Shown here in pieces: positions 32,562 to 41,889 of a stretch of DNA of 64,000 bases; the first letter of the stretch is position 1, and the number at the start of each line of letters is the position of its first letter. This DNA comes from Macrosoma leucophasiata (Eukaryota > Arthropoda > Insecta > Lepidoptera > Hedylidae), in the NCBI GenBank assembly GCA_036365455.1, contig JAWQUS010000003.1:4608001-4672000 (forward strand), given 5' to 3'. The translations under genes were made by a program, and so were the position numbers. The notes beneath the pieces are model-generated. The model had not been told where the DNA came from and ran no database searches. It saw nothing but the letters and a program-made list of their open reading frames with translations.

Positions 32562-32984
32562 TACTTGCTTCTCTTACAGGGACCTGCGGGCCATGGAGTA
32601 AAAGTCCACTACCGTAACCGGGAATGGTTCTGCCAATCAGAATCACTACAAAATCAAAAATATTTTTTTTTTTTGCGATGTCCGAAAACAAAATCGCTCG
32701 ATTGAAAAGGTTTTTTTTTTAAATAAATATTTGAAACTCGCCGTAAATTTTAATATGAATTAACACCATTTTAAACCAAATCTACTAAAGAACATGGAAT
32801 TCGCATCAGCATTAGTTACTTGTGTGCACATGCATTAAGAATACCATTAAAGATTCTTTAAAAAGTTGTTGTACCCTGCAGACTCGGGAGTCGGAGGGGT
32901 GACCACGGTCGACGATATTCGATTTGACGTGTTAGACTTCTGGAATAACAAAAAAAAACAAACGAACAAAATGTGTAAAAGTAT

Positions 32985-33140
32985 TAATAATAATGACAAC
33001 CCATTATACGTCCCGTCACGGAAACGCGCATTTTTTAATTTGCTACTAGCGGTCACCTATCACACACCCGATCGCGCCCGTATCGCTTAACCGAGTAGAT
33101 CGCTTCCGATCTACACCAGCCGCTGGGCCATGCGCGTTTA
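32985..33140 (+). repeat. Dispersed repeat C, internally deleted
   Basis: AATGACAACCCATTATACGT is joined directly to CACGGAAACGCGCATTT and GCCGCTGGGCCATGCG, so about 220 bp of the consensus middle is missing. Confidence 0.7.
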
Positions 33141-33580
33141 AAAATTACAAAAAGTGTAATTCAAATAAAATCTAAAAAGTACATAAATAAATCCATATTC
33201 GCATTCTTAAGTCTGTCGTATTTATGGCGTTTCCGTGAATCGGTTGCGCGATTGATAGGTGACAGATGCATATTTTATAATGTGTATTTTAACTCCATAA
33301 ACGGGTTAATCAATATAATTTAGGTACGACTAGAAAACATACATGGTACTGCTCATCGGAGCAGAACCATTTTTGTTATGTAGTTAGAGTTCATACCTAT
33401 ATTATCATCATCACTATGTATATATTAAATAATAATAATATGTATAAAAAGGCGAAGAAGGGCTCGGGGCATCAAAGCTCCCTCTAAAATTCAAGGAAAA
33501 TATAGTTCAGACAAATTTCATGCCAGTCACACACGCTACATTTTAAATGTACCAATGTAGGTTTGCACAAGTAAGTGTAT
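33141..33580. other. Unassigned DNA
   Basis: No feature seen. Confidence 0.3.
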
Positions 33581-33582
33581 AT

Positions 33583-33896
33583 ACACACTATGCCGAAGCT
33601 ACGCGACAGAAGTTCGGTACTATTATTATATTACGCCTGTAATTATATTTATTTGAATTACTGGCGACACACTATGTCGAAATGACGCTGCGTTATAGCG
33701 GACTGCGTAACTTCGGTCGGGCGGACGTCCGAAGTTTAGTTCAATTGCTGAATTTACACACTATGTCGACACACGCCACACTGAACTAAAGTTCTGCCGC
33801 GTAAGTTCGGCACTTATAGTGTGTAACATCAGCCGAATATCTAGTAACGTAAAATCAGCCGCCAAACTTCCGTCGCGTAGCTTCGGCATAGTGTGT
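33583..33896. mobile_element. MITE M7, 314 bp, with 32-bp terminal inverted repeats
   Basis: Left ACACACTATGCCGAAGCTAC (to 33614) and right GTAGCTTCGGCATAGTGTGT (from 33865) are complementary over 32 bp with one mismatch. Two further internal CACACTATGTCGA blocks and a CGTAAGTTCGGC block repeat the terminal motif inside. Confidence 0.8.
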
Positions 33897-34050
33897 TTAC
33901 GCACTAAAACGTAGCGCGTCACAGGGGTCTCCCTAAGGTGTAAATTTATTAAGGCTGAGAGCCCTTTGCTCTCGCCAATTCTCCAGTGAAGTAGACTAGC
34001 TAGTGCCGTCTCGAGACGAGCCGTTTCCATATGCCCTTCAATAAAATTAC
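33897..34050. repeat. Repeat E copy
   Basis: AAGGCTGAGAGCCCTTTGCT to GTGCCGTCTCGAGACGAGCC; shared with 62180-62300 (AAAGGGCTCTCAGTC) and in part with 651-735. Confidence 0.6.
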
Positions 34051-34054
34051 TACT

Positions 34055-34345
34055 ACACTGAGGTCCTGGGTTCGATTCCCGGGTAGGGGGTTATCAGAGA
34101 TAATGGTGTAAAGTCCTTTATCTCTGGTTCTATTGGGATTTTTCAATTTTCTGGAAATTTCCCAATACCTCGAAGTTTGGTAATGTGCCCGGAGATGTCA
34201 ACAGGCTCGCCACCTGTTACATGGACCAAAAACGTAACCGGCGAATCGTGGGTGTTTGCATGTATGCTTGAATCCATGCATTTACCTCTGCCTAACCCTC
34301 CGGGGATTACAGGCGTGAAGTTACGTTACGCAGATTACGTTACGT
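34055..34345 (+). repeat. SINE family A, most complete body
   Basis: The B box CCTGGGTTCGATTCCCGGG, then CAGAGATAATGGTGTAAAG, TGCCCGGAGATGTCAACAGG and GATTACAGGCGTGAAGTTAC. The end has short TTACG-type repeats. Confidence 0.85.
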
Positions 34346-35432
34346 TCAATAAAATTAAATAAAGTCGCGTATGTGGATACAATTTTTGCGCAAACTCATA
34401 AAACAACTGTCATTGTTAGCTTGTGCAAGCCTGAATTTGACCAAATAAAACGTTAAGTGTGTAGCGTGTAGCCGGCATTAGCTGCCTACCCTCAGCTGGA
34501 ATAATAACTTCCCCTTTCACTCTCTTAATCTTGATTCTCACAGATTATGATTATCTAATCTTTCAATAGCTAAAAGGCAACATTCAGCGCCACTGTATTA
34601 AGGTTAGATGGTCTTAACTCTAAACAAAAGATGGAAGCAAGAGAAGAAGATGGAAGCACATTTAGACACATACACAGTCCCACAGGCCCACATATGGACC
34701 ATATAATGCATATTATTGTTGAAACAATATTGACTGATTCTCAGACAGCTAACCTGTAAATTTTATGCTCATATCTATAGTATCCAATATTTACTTACCA
34801 TCAACTGTATACATTGCCTTTTTCATTTCATAAAAAAGTGTAGAACAGACTATTATACATACAAGGAAAACGATGATACCTACCTGACTGTGAGCCAAGT
34901 TCGGGCGTTGTTTACTTATCCTCGCCGGGGTCACTAGGTTCGACTGATATGGTTGCTGTGTCAATTATCATTTTATTATTTTGTTGTTCAATAGATATCG
35001 TTGTTGGTTTGATGGGGAGTACCCTTGTTTGAGAGTTATGTACTTAGTTGTCAGAATTACGTGTTAGAGTTTCCCTCAAATATTAATTAGTTTAGTTTCG
35101 GCCAAGGGCCGAACACGTGTCTGTGGTAGGAACACTGGTTTTATAACTCTGTCAACGTAGGACATTTTGTATACTCATCGACTATGGAACCAAGGGAAGG
35201 CTGATTGGTCTGTGTGTATACTCTTTGGAAAATAGTACCAGATAATTAGATACTGTCATAAGATTTTTTGCCTACTAACAAACTTCAAACTGTCGACTTT
35301 AATTAGTTTTGAAGGAAATGCGTTGGGAAAATTACGTTTTTTTTTGTTTATGAAAAATAGCACCACCTGTATGAAAATATGCCTGTGAAATAAAAGTAGG
35401 ATTACCTCCACCTATAGCCGTGGAATCTGAAT
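34346..35432. other. Unassigned DNA downstream of the RING gene
   Basis: Mostly AT-rich. A 40-base stretch on the minus strand (34955-34916) has a good acceptor (TTGACACAG) and donor (GTAAAC) and could be a further exon of the RING gene; this is weak. Confidence 0.3.
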
Positions 35433-35434
35433 TT

Positions 35435-35732
35435 TTTTTTTTTATGTAATAAAAGTGGCAAACAAGCGTGCAGTTCACATTGATGTTAAGTGATGACTGC
35501 AGCCTATAGACACCCCCACAATGACCAGAGGTCAAAATGCAAATGCGCCACTCCTGAGGCATTAGGTGTTATGCCTCTGTGCCGGAAATTACAGAGCCAT
35601 GTACGGCTCTGTTTTTACCACCTGACCGAAACATGATAGTGCTGAACACTACCATTTAACGGCAAGTATATTAGGTAATGCGGTGGTGCCTACGCCCGCG
35701 AGCTCCATCACTGGAGCTCTACCACCAGTAAA
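35435..35732 (-). repeat. SINE-like family B copy, full length
   Basis: AGTGGCAAACAAGCGTGCAG to CTGGAGCTCTACCACCAGTA with the T-run equivalent of the A tail at the left. Confidence 0.88.
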
Positions 35733-36325
35733 AATATATGCTTAGATATATTCCTTTCGGTGAAAAAATTGTGTCATGTATATTATATATACGCGATAAA
35801 GCCACTTGATGTTACAGTAATATCTGTTATGAACAACACAGCAAATATTTATAAATCCAAAAAAGCGTCATTTTATATCTCAAGTACAAAACAAAAAGTA
35901 ATTTTCTAAGCAAAACCAAACAAAAAATAGGTCAGCAATCGCACAAAAGATACCGAGATCCCTCATCAAGTGAAAGTTATTTTACTCACATTATACGGTG
36001 TACTTTTGGCTCGTTTGTAAGTCGGCGTGCCTTGAATGAAGCTCGGTGATAAATTACTCCCGGGCGAGATGGGGACACTGAATGGGGACACCTCTGCAAA
36101 TTGAATGGGGCAAAAATATCCGATATTAATCACGGATCGCTAACGGGTTAACGAATCCCGTGTGGATTGGTGCAATATTGTGGTTATCGGTGAACTTGGC
36201 GCTCTGTTAGTATTTGTACATTTGAAACGTGCGACTGAACATTTTGCGAGTTACGGCTAAATTAAATGGTTTCGATTCTTCATGAGAAAAATATGATGAA
36301 TCTTTGGCCAAGCCTTAACATTTTA
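35733..36325. other. AT-rich DNA, nothing identified
   Basis: No feature seen. Confidence 0.3.
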
Positions 36326-36327
36326 TT

Positions 36328-36520
36328 TAATACTGGCTGTTGCCCCCGGATTCGCCCGCGTGGATGTCGTTTTATAAATAACTAAGTAGCCTGTTCTTTC
36401 TCAAAATGAGCTCTATCTCTGTACCAAATTTCACTAAAATCGGTTCCGTCATTTGGACGTTAAAAGGCAACAGACAGACAGACAGACAGAGTTACTTTCG
36501 CATTTATAATATTAAGTTGG
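36328..36520 (-). mobile_element. Helitron-like fragment
   Basis: TGGCTGTTGCCCCCGGATTC, AAATTTCACTAAAATCGGTT and a GACA tetranucleotide run at 36470-36490, then TTATAATATTAAGT. The layout is the same as 15005-15236. Confidence 0.5.
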
Positions 36521-36739
36521 GAAGTAGGGATTTCGTTAAATCCATATGGTTCTGACGCGTGTGTCATTTTATGCCCCGCACACGGTGTGTCCATTTACGT
36601 GGAAGCATTCTTTGGCTTAGTTCTTAGTTAGGCTTCTGCAAAATTATTATTCGTTGAGTAACTGCCAAAAAAAAAAATATATATATAAGCCATACAAATA
36701 TTTGACCCAGTGCGGGAATCAGAACCCTCAGATTCGGTC

Positions 36740-36950
36740 GAAATTAAAAACAAGCATACAGTTCACATTGATGTTAAGTGAATGCTTGTAGCCGAGAAAC
36801 ATCAATAGTATATTACCCCCTTGCGATAAAACTACCGCCAATCCGCACATCTTTCGGAAGATGACAATATCACCCGACTGGAACACGATAGTACTGAACA
36901 CCACCATTTAGACAGTTTAGATTAGACAATGCGGGGCTCTACTACCTGAT
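36740..36950 (-). repeat. SINE-like family B, decayed
   Basis: AGTTCACATTGATGTTAAGT and CTGGAACACGATAGTACTGA are recognisable; the rest is altered. Confidence 0.6.
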
Positions 36951-36974
36951 GATACTACGATGATGATCACGATG

Positions 36975-37196
36975 ATTTTTTTTATGTGATGAAAGTGGCA
37001 AGCAAGCTTGCAGTTCACATTTATGTTAAGTGATTACTGCAGCCTATAGACACTTACACAAAGACCAGAGGTGAAAATGCAGATGCGTTGCCACTCTTGA
37101 GGCCTAAGGTGTTATGCCTCTGTGCCGGGCCGTACATTATCACCTGACCGGAACACGATAGTGCTGCACACTACCATTTAGCGACAAGTAAATATA
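36975..37196 (-). repeat. SINE-like family B copy
   Basis: Ends GCGACAAGTA some 8 bp beyond the stop codon of the RING gene's last recognised exon, losing its own 5' 60 bp. Confidence 0.85.
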
Positions 37197-37203
37197 GATG
37201 ATA

Positions 37204-37335
37204 CTAACTCTGATTGGACATTTGCGACTCAAGACTTTTAATAATCTTCTGGTACTCCTTCAACTGTTTGTGCTGCTTCTGACACAGCTCAGTCATACGT
37301 TTGAGTTCATTGCGCGCTGTATAGAACTTCTTAGT
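37204..37335 (-). CDS. RNF212-like gene, exon 4
   Basis: Acceptor TTAACACAG; 43 residues of amphipathic helix then TAG at 37206-37204. A possible donor (A|GTTAGT) overlaps the stop, so this may be an internal exon. Confidence 0.72.
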   Translation of the reverse strand, partial: TKKFYTARNELKRMTELCQKQHKQLKEYQKIIKSLESQMSNQS

Positions 37336-40300
37336 CTGTGTTAATAAATAAATACACTAACACTCACAGCCCCACATTAGGCATTGCCAAGCTGTGTCGT
37401 TAGTGCCGTTGTTCACACACAACACAACAACACAAACACCCAGACCCGAAAGAAATATCTGTAGGTATGTATATATGTATGTTTTTTGTGTAATGAAAGT
37501 GGCAAACAAGCGTGCAGTTCACATTGATGTTAAGTGATGACTGCAGCCTATAAACACCCACACAAAGACCAGAGGTCAAAATGCAGATGCGTTACCACTT
37601 CTGAGGCCTAAGGTATTGTGCCCGGTGCCGTACATTACCACCTGACCGGAACACGATAGTGCTGAAAACTACCATTTAGCGGCAAGTATATAAGGTAATG
37701 CGGTGGTGAGTATATAAGGTAATGCGGTGGTGCCTACACCCGCGAGCTCCGTCACTGGAGCTCTACCACCGGTAAAACAATCTGTAAATGTATGTATCTT
37801 CACGCCAAGTCCCTTAGTGGAGCGTCGAGCGAGATACGGGGATCAGTTTAAACCAGTGATTCCCAAAGTGGTCTATGGGAGACTCGAGGGGGGTGTACGT
37901 AGGCGTGAATAAATAATGGAAATATGAGCATGTGATATAAATGTAGCAAGGACGGGGGTCCACAGAAACCAGAAAAAATTGTAAAGGGTCTACATACACA
38001 GGGTCTACGTACAAGAAAAAATAGTTTGGGAACCTCTGGTTTAAACGGTCGTAACAACTCCGCTGGACTAACTGGCTCATACATTTTGTGAATCAATGTG
38101 ATTATAATGTTAGGTATAATAAACAATTAATCAGTCGAAGAAATATTACTTCATACATGTATTTCTCCAAAGCGATGGACAGACAGATACACTACGAGTA
38201 TCGTAGTAAAATATTCACAGCCAAGACGGACCACCTGACAAAAAGTGGTCACTGTCGTCTATGAATATTTGCAACATCAGGGCCGCCAGTTTTGATGAAC
38301 CCCCATAATTTCAGCACCGAGGGAACACCTTCGATCCACAATTTGCACTAGCAGAAAATATTGTAGTATCTGCCCGTCTGGGCAGATAATATTGCAATGT
38401 TGGGCATAAGTAGGCCATTCTCAACGTTAATCAGCCGTAAATCCTTTTCCATCTCCGAATCACCATTCGCCAGCCAAAAGGTAATCATAAAATGTTCCAT
38501 TATTAAACAGGCACTGAACAAAAACTGAATACTTAACGACCGCCTGTAGGTATTCATTAAGCCAGCTTAATTAAGCCTTGGAAACGACCTTCGCTAAAAA
38601 GGTCGGGTGTCGTGTTATTGTCAAAGTGTATGAACATTTTATCCCTGACACCTTTGAATATAAATGGTGCTTCGCTGAATATTGGAAAAAAAAAAGCTTT
38701 AATAATGTAAATTGTAGTAGCTTTTTGCACGTGTGTCTGTGTTTGTGTGTCAAGATATAGGTAACATCATGCCTGTATTCCCCGAATGGACATGCAAAAG
38801 TTAATGCACGAGTAGACCCAAAAGCTTTAATGCCTCTGTTTCAATAATGATGAGGCCTTAGTGCCAGAACGCACCAGCGGTTAGCCGCGCGGTTATGTCT
38901 GATATGCAACCGACTGGGATTGTATGGCGATCATAGAGCAACGCGGGCCACCGGTCGCGGCGGACCGGAGGGGAGTAGCCATAGCGTGTATAACCGATGC
39001 AAAAAAAGTCTATCATTTTTTGCGGGGGCAATGCGCGCGACACCCACGCACACTACAAAAATCGTCCATTACTACGAAACTCACACCTTGACTCTAACAA
39101 AATACAGAAACAATTTCACGCACGCATTTAAACATTTACCCCCTTATTCATAAACGTATTTTAGCTAAAGTGTTACTAATCTCTCCTTTATCTTTTTCTA
39201 TCCTGCACTTTTGACAATACAACTGACAAAGACAAAGCATTCTATAGCTAAAACGTATCTAATGTTTATGAATAAGGGGGCTAGGCGACAGGTATAGGCC
39301 CATTTGGGCTTGTGATTTGACAGAGGGGAAAGCCTGCATGTGGCTACTCCCCTCCGGTATTGCTCTATGATGGCGATTAAGTGCGTACAATCACAGAGGC
39401 GGTTGCATTTTAAAATGTACAAGCGGCTAGCCGCGCGGCTACAAGCGCACGCGGCTAACCCCTTGTGCGTTCGGGCGCTTACAATCATAATTTTACTCTC
39501 ATAAAACTTAATTACTAACTAAACATTATAAATTCTTCATTCCAAATTGCATTCACCATCACGATTCATAATTTGAAAATAACCTCTCGAACTTTCACTA
39601 TCTGTGCTATGACAGCGAGAGTTTAAATAGATAAACGTAATCTGAATAACAAAAGGGCAAATAATCAGTTTGTTTACCGACTGCAATAAAAACGATAGCA
39701 ATCGGCGTCGGTGCTGCCTTTGGAATTGTAAAACTTCGCACGACTTTTTAATTAATTCTTCTGGGTCCGTGAAATAATCTTGGATATCGGGGCTCATCTG
39801 CAATTAGTGTAATACATTATTATATACACAATTAAACCGGGTCTCCGTTTTAAGGTTGCGTCTCTTAAACTATGCATTGAAAAAAAATAAATCATACAGA
39901 AGCCACATTTTGTTGTACGTCTCACAGTAGCCGCGGCAGGAGGCAGAATGTTATGTGTCTAGAGCCTAAATAATGGAATTTAAAATAAAGAAAAAAATAA
40001 AAGTATGCAAGTGTTAACTTTAAAAAACAGTATGATATTCCTACTTTGAAATTAATGAATCGCCATGTTAACTTTTTTCAGTACCAAATAATGGGAACGA
40101 TCAATATCTCATTATTATGTACCTTCAATCTAAATTAAGCCTATGCTATTACTGCTTAGAAAAATTAAAATGCATTTGAATTACTTACATCAGGGACCAG
40201 TTTCATGATAGAACATGGCATGCGACATACTAAACATGTGCTGTCTTTTGTTCCTACAAAAAATAATTAATGTTGACATTAATAATAATATAAGTATGTA

Positions 40301-40431
40301 TGTACATAAACAAAATAATACGCACCACTATTCAAGCAGTTATTACAAAACATATGCCCACATGATGTTAAATGCAAAGTGATACCGGGTTCTAATTGAA
40401 TAAAACAATTATTACAATGAATCCAATCCAT
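37204..40431 (-). CDS. RNF212/ZIP3-family RING protein, four exons
   Basis: Minus-strand exons 40431-40326, 40253-40189, 39797-39678 and 37335-37204 join in frame to 140 residues. A C3HC4 RING fills residues 6-45 (C6, C9, C24, H26, C29, C32, C42, C45), opening [10 protein letters not shown] like vertebrate RNF212. Exon 3 has [16 protein letters not shown] then [13 protein letters not shown], the conserved segment after the RING in this family. Exon 4 is a coiled coil ([20 protein letters not shown]). Relatives (RNF212, fly Vilya/Narya/Nenya, worm ZHP-3) act on synapsed chromosomes as SUMO or ubiquitin ligases that stabilise crossover sites. At 140 residues it is shorter than most relatives, so further 3' exons or a tail-less form are possible. 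Introns are 72, 391 and 2342 bp. Which RNF212 paralogue it is cannot be decided. Confidence 0.8.
37340..37470 (-). repeat. SINE family F fragment in RING-gene intron 3
   Basis: ACTCACAGCCCCACATTAGG to CAGACCCGAAAGAAATATCT, matching 11450-11550; it begins only a few bases upstream of the exon 4 acceptor. Confidence 0.65.
37485..37778 (-). repeat. SINE-like family B copy with internal duplication
   Basis: Full copy. GTATATAAGGTAATGCGGTG occurs twice in tandem at 37684-37732. Confidence 0.88.
37790..38855. other. RING-gene intron 3, unassigned part
   Basis: 37793-37830 is a LINE-tail piece (GTATGTATCTTCACGCCAAG). 38290-38560 carries a minus open frame of 69 residues resembling retroelement debris ([20 protein letters not shown]). 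38765-38815 may be SINE A debris. Confidence 0.35.
38931..39370. mobile_element. MITE M1, copy 2, with 6-bp target duplication
   Basis: Ends TCATAGAGCA / TGCTCTATGA, inner arms GGACCGGAGGGGAGTAGCC / GGCTACTCCCCTCCGG, and TGGCGA at both flanks (38925-38930, 39371-39376). It is interrupted by M8 at 39139-39280. Confidence 0.85.
39139..39280. mobile_element. MITE M8, copy 1
   Basis: The 142-bp element with ends CCCCCTTATTCATAAACG / GTTTATGAATAAGGGGG sits in M1. The uninterrupted M1 at 5415-5435 gives the empty site (ACATCTCGGCGACAGG). Confidence 0.88.
39678..39797 (-). CDS. RNF212-like gene, exon 3
   Basis: Acceptor CACTAATTGCAG, donor TCG|GTAAAC. Forty codons, in phase 0 at both ends. Confidence 0.8.
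40189..40253 (-). CDS. RNF212-like gene, exon 2
   Basis: Acceptor TTTTTTGTAG, donor GTAAGT. Completes the RING with CLVC and runs to KLVPD. Confidence 0.8.
40326..40431 (-). CDS. RNF212-like gene, exon 1
   Basis: ATG at 40431, 35 codons plus one base, donor GTGCGT. It carries six of the eight RING zinc ligands. Confidence 0.8.
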
Positions 40432-41094
40432 TGTTGCACAATTTAAAACTTAATTAAACTACCTATGTAGAATACTCTCAATGTTCATGACTATTCTTTT
40501 ACATTATTTACAAAATAATATTGACAATGGCAGAACGCCCGCCATTTTAACTTTTTTTTTAATTACACACATAGTCACAAATTTTAGTGCATTGTCGTAC
40601 GAGAACGAGCTTTGCCCGAAGCCATACAGCCTATTGAATTTATAAGACGCAATTATGTAGGTATCTCTTGAAACATGTTAAATTTGAACAATCGTGTAAT
40701 TTCTCATGACAAAAACAAACAATCATGAGTGTATTTTGCATGTAAGTACGTATGTGAGTATCCGTTAATTTAAAACATGAATAGCCTTGTACGGCCTTAA
40801 AACTGTATTATTTAATCAGACGAGACGAGAGTACGATGACTCTTATACGAATTGAGTACATAATGGGTACTTAGGGACATATTCATAGAAACATAAAAAT
40901 ACAGACACGGCTACGAGCAACGAGCGATATTTCTTTAACAAATTATTAGGTAAATTATTACAACGTTTTGGAATGTGTCAACTTTTTATTTGCTTGAAAA
41001 TTACATTGCTTCATAATTTTATTAGGTATTTATTTAACATAATATTATTATATTTATGTTAAACTTAGTATTATATTACTCTTATATTACATTT
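40432..41094. other. Divergent intergenic region, left part
   Basis: Presumed promoter side of the RING gene. No TATA box is obvious near 40460-40500 on the minus strand. AT-rich, no mobile element recognised. Confidence 0.35.
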
Positions 41095-41397
41095 TACTGG
41101 TGGTACAGCTCCAGTGACGGAGCTCGCGGGTGTAGGAAACACCGCATTACCTAATATACTTGCCGCCAAATGGTAGCGTTCAGCACTATCGTGTTCTGGC
41201 ATATTACATATACTCTGGTGCCGGTCTGGTTATAATGTACGGCCCTGTAATTCACGGTACAGAGGTATAGCATCTTAGGCCTCAGGAGTGGTAACGATTA
41301 TGCATTTTGACCATGGTCTTTGTGTAAGTGTCTATAGCCTGCAATCACCACTTAACATCAATGTGAACTGTGTTTTCTGTGTGTGAACATAAAAAAA
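41095..41397 (+). repeat. SINE-like family B copy between the two divergent genes
   Basis: TACTGGTGGTACAGCTCCAG to GTGTGTGAACATAAAAAAA, with a short extra TTACATATACTCTGGTGCCG block. Confidence 0.85.
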
Positions 41398-41754
41398 TAA
41401 CTCTTCTTAGATAGTTTTTTCCCATGTTTTGTCAATATCTATTAGATGCCTAATAGTGGTGACGATTCTTTAAGAACCTAATTGCAACACAATTTTAATT
41501 TACTTCATTGCGAGAACATAACTATATTTAGTATTTATTCAACGTATAAGTAAAAATATATATCTTTAAATCCATACCCTTCTAAAGATGCATGACTCTA
41601 CACAAATACACCGGATAACCAACAAAACAAAAGAGACCCGTGTCACAAAAAACATTGAAAAACAGACGTATTATTTCGCCGACAGACCAACTACGACCTG
41701 TCTGAGTCGCGTGTGTGTCTCTAGTAGGAAAATAATCATAATAAAGATCATGAA

Positions 41755-41790
41755 TATATAAAAGAAGTCACCGGTACAGCGTCCAGTTGT
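41755..41790 (+). promoter_or_regulatory. Transferrin TATA box and initiator
   Basis: TATATAAAAG at 41755-41764 lies 30 bp before the A (41785) of a CCAGTT initiator. The inferred leader before the ATG at 41823 is 38 bases. Confidence 0.7.
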
Positions 41791-41822
41791 GTTTACGTTC
41801 GCGCGTGGTCACCAGTCTGACC

Positions 41823-41889
41823 ATGACTTTGAAATATATTTTAGTTTTGATAGCTTTGGCCGGTGTACATGTCAACTGTAAAACAACAT
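41823..41889 (+). CDS. Tsf1: Transferrin exon 1 (coding part)
   Basis: 22 codons plus one base; donor T|GTATGT. Encodes the signal peptide and KTT; the split codon becomes Tyr with exon 2. Confidence 0.92.

Larger units (their letters stand above)
38861..39480. mobile_element. Outer MITE M10 hosting nested M1 and M8
   Basis: Left GTGCCAGAACGCACCAGCGG and right CCCCTTGTGCGTTCGGGCGC are imperfect inverted ends continuing into GTTAGCCGCG / CGCGGCTAAC. Nearly all the interior is the M1 insertion (38931-39370). Confidence 0.6.
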
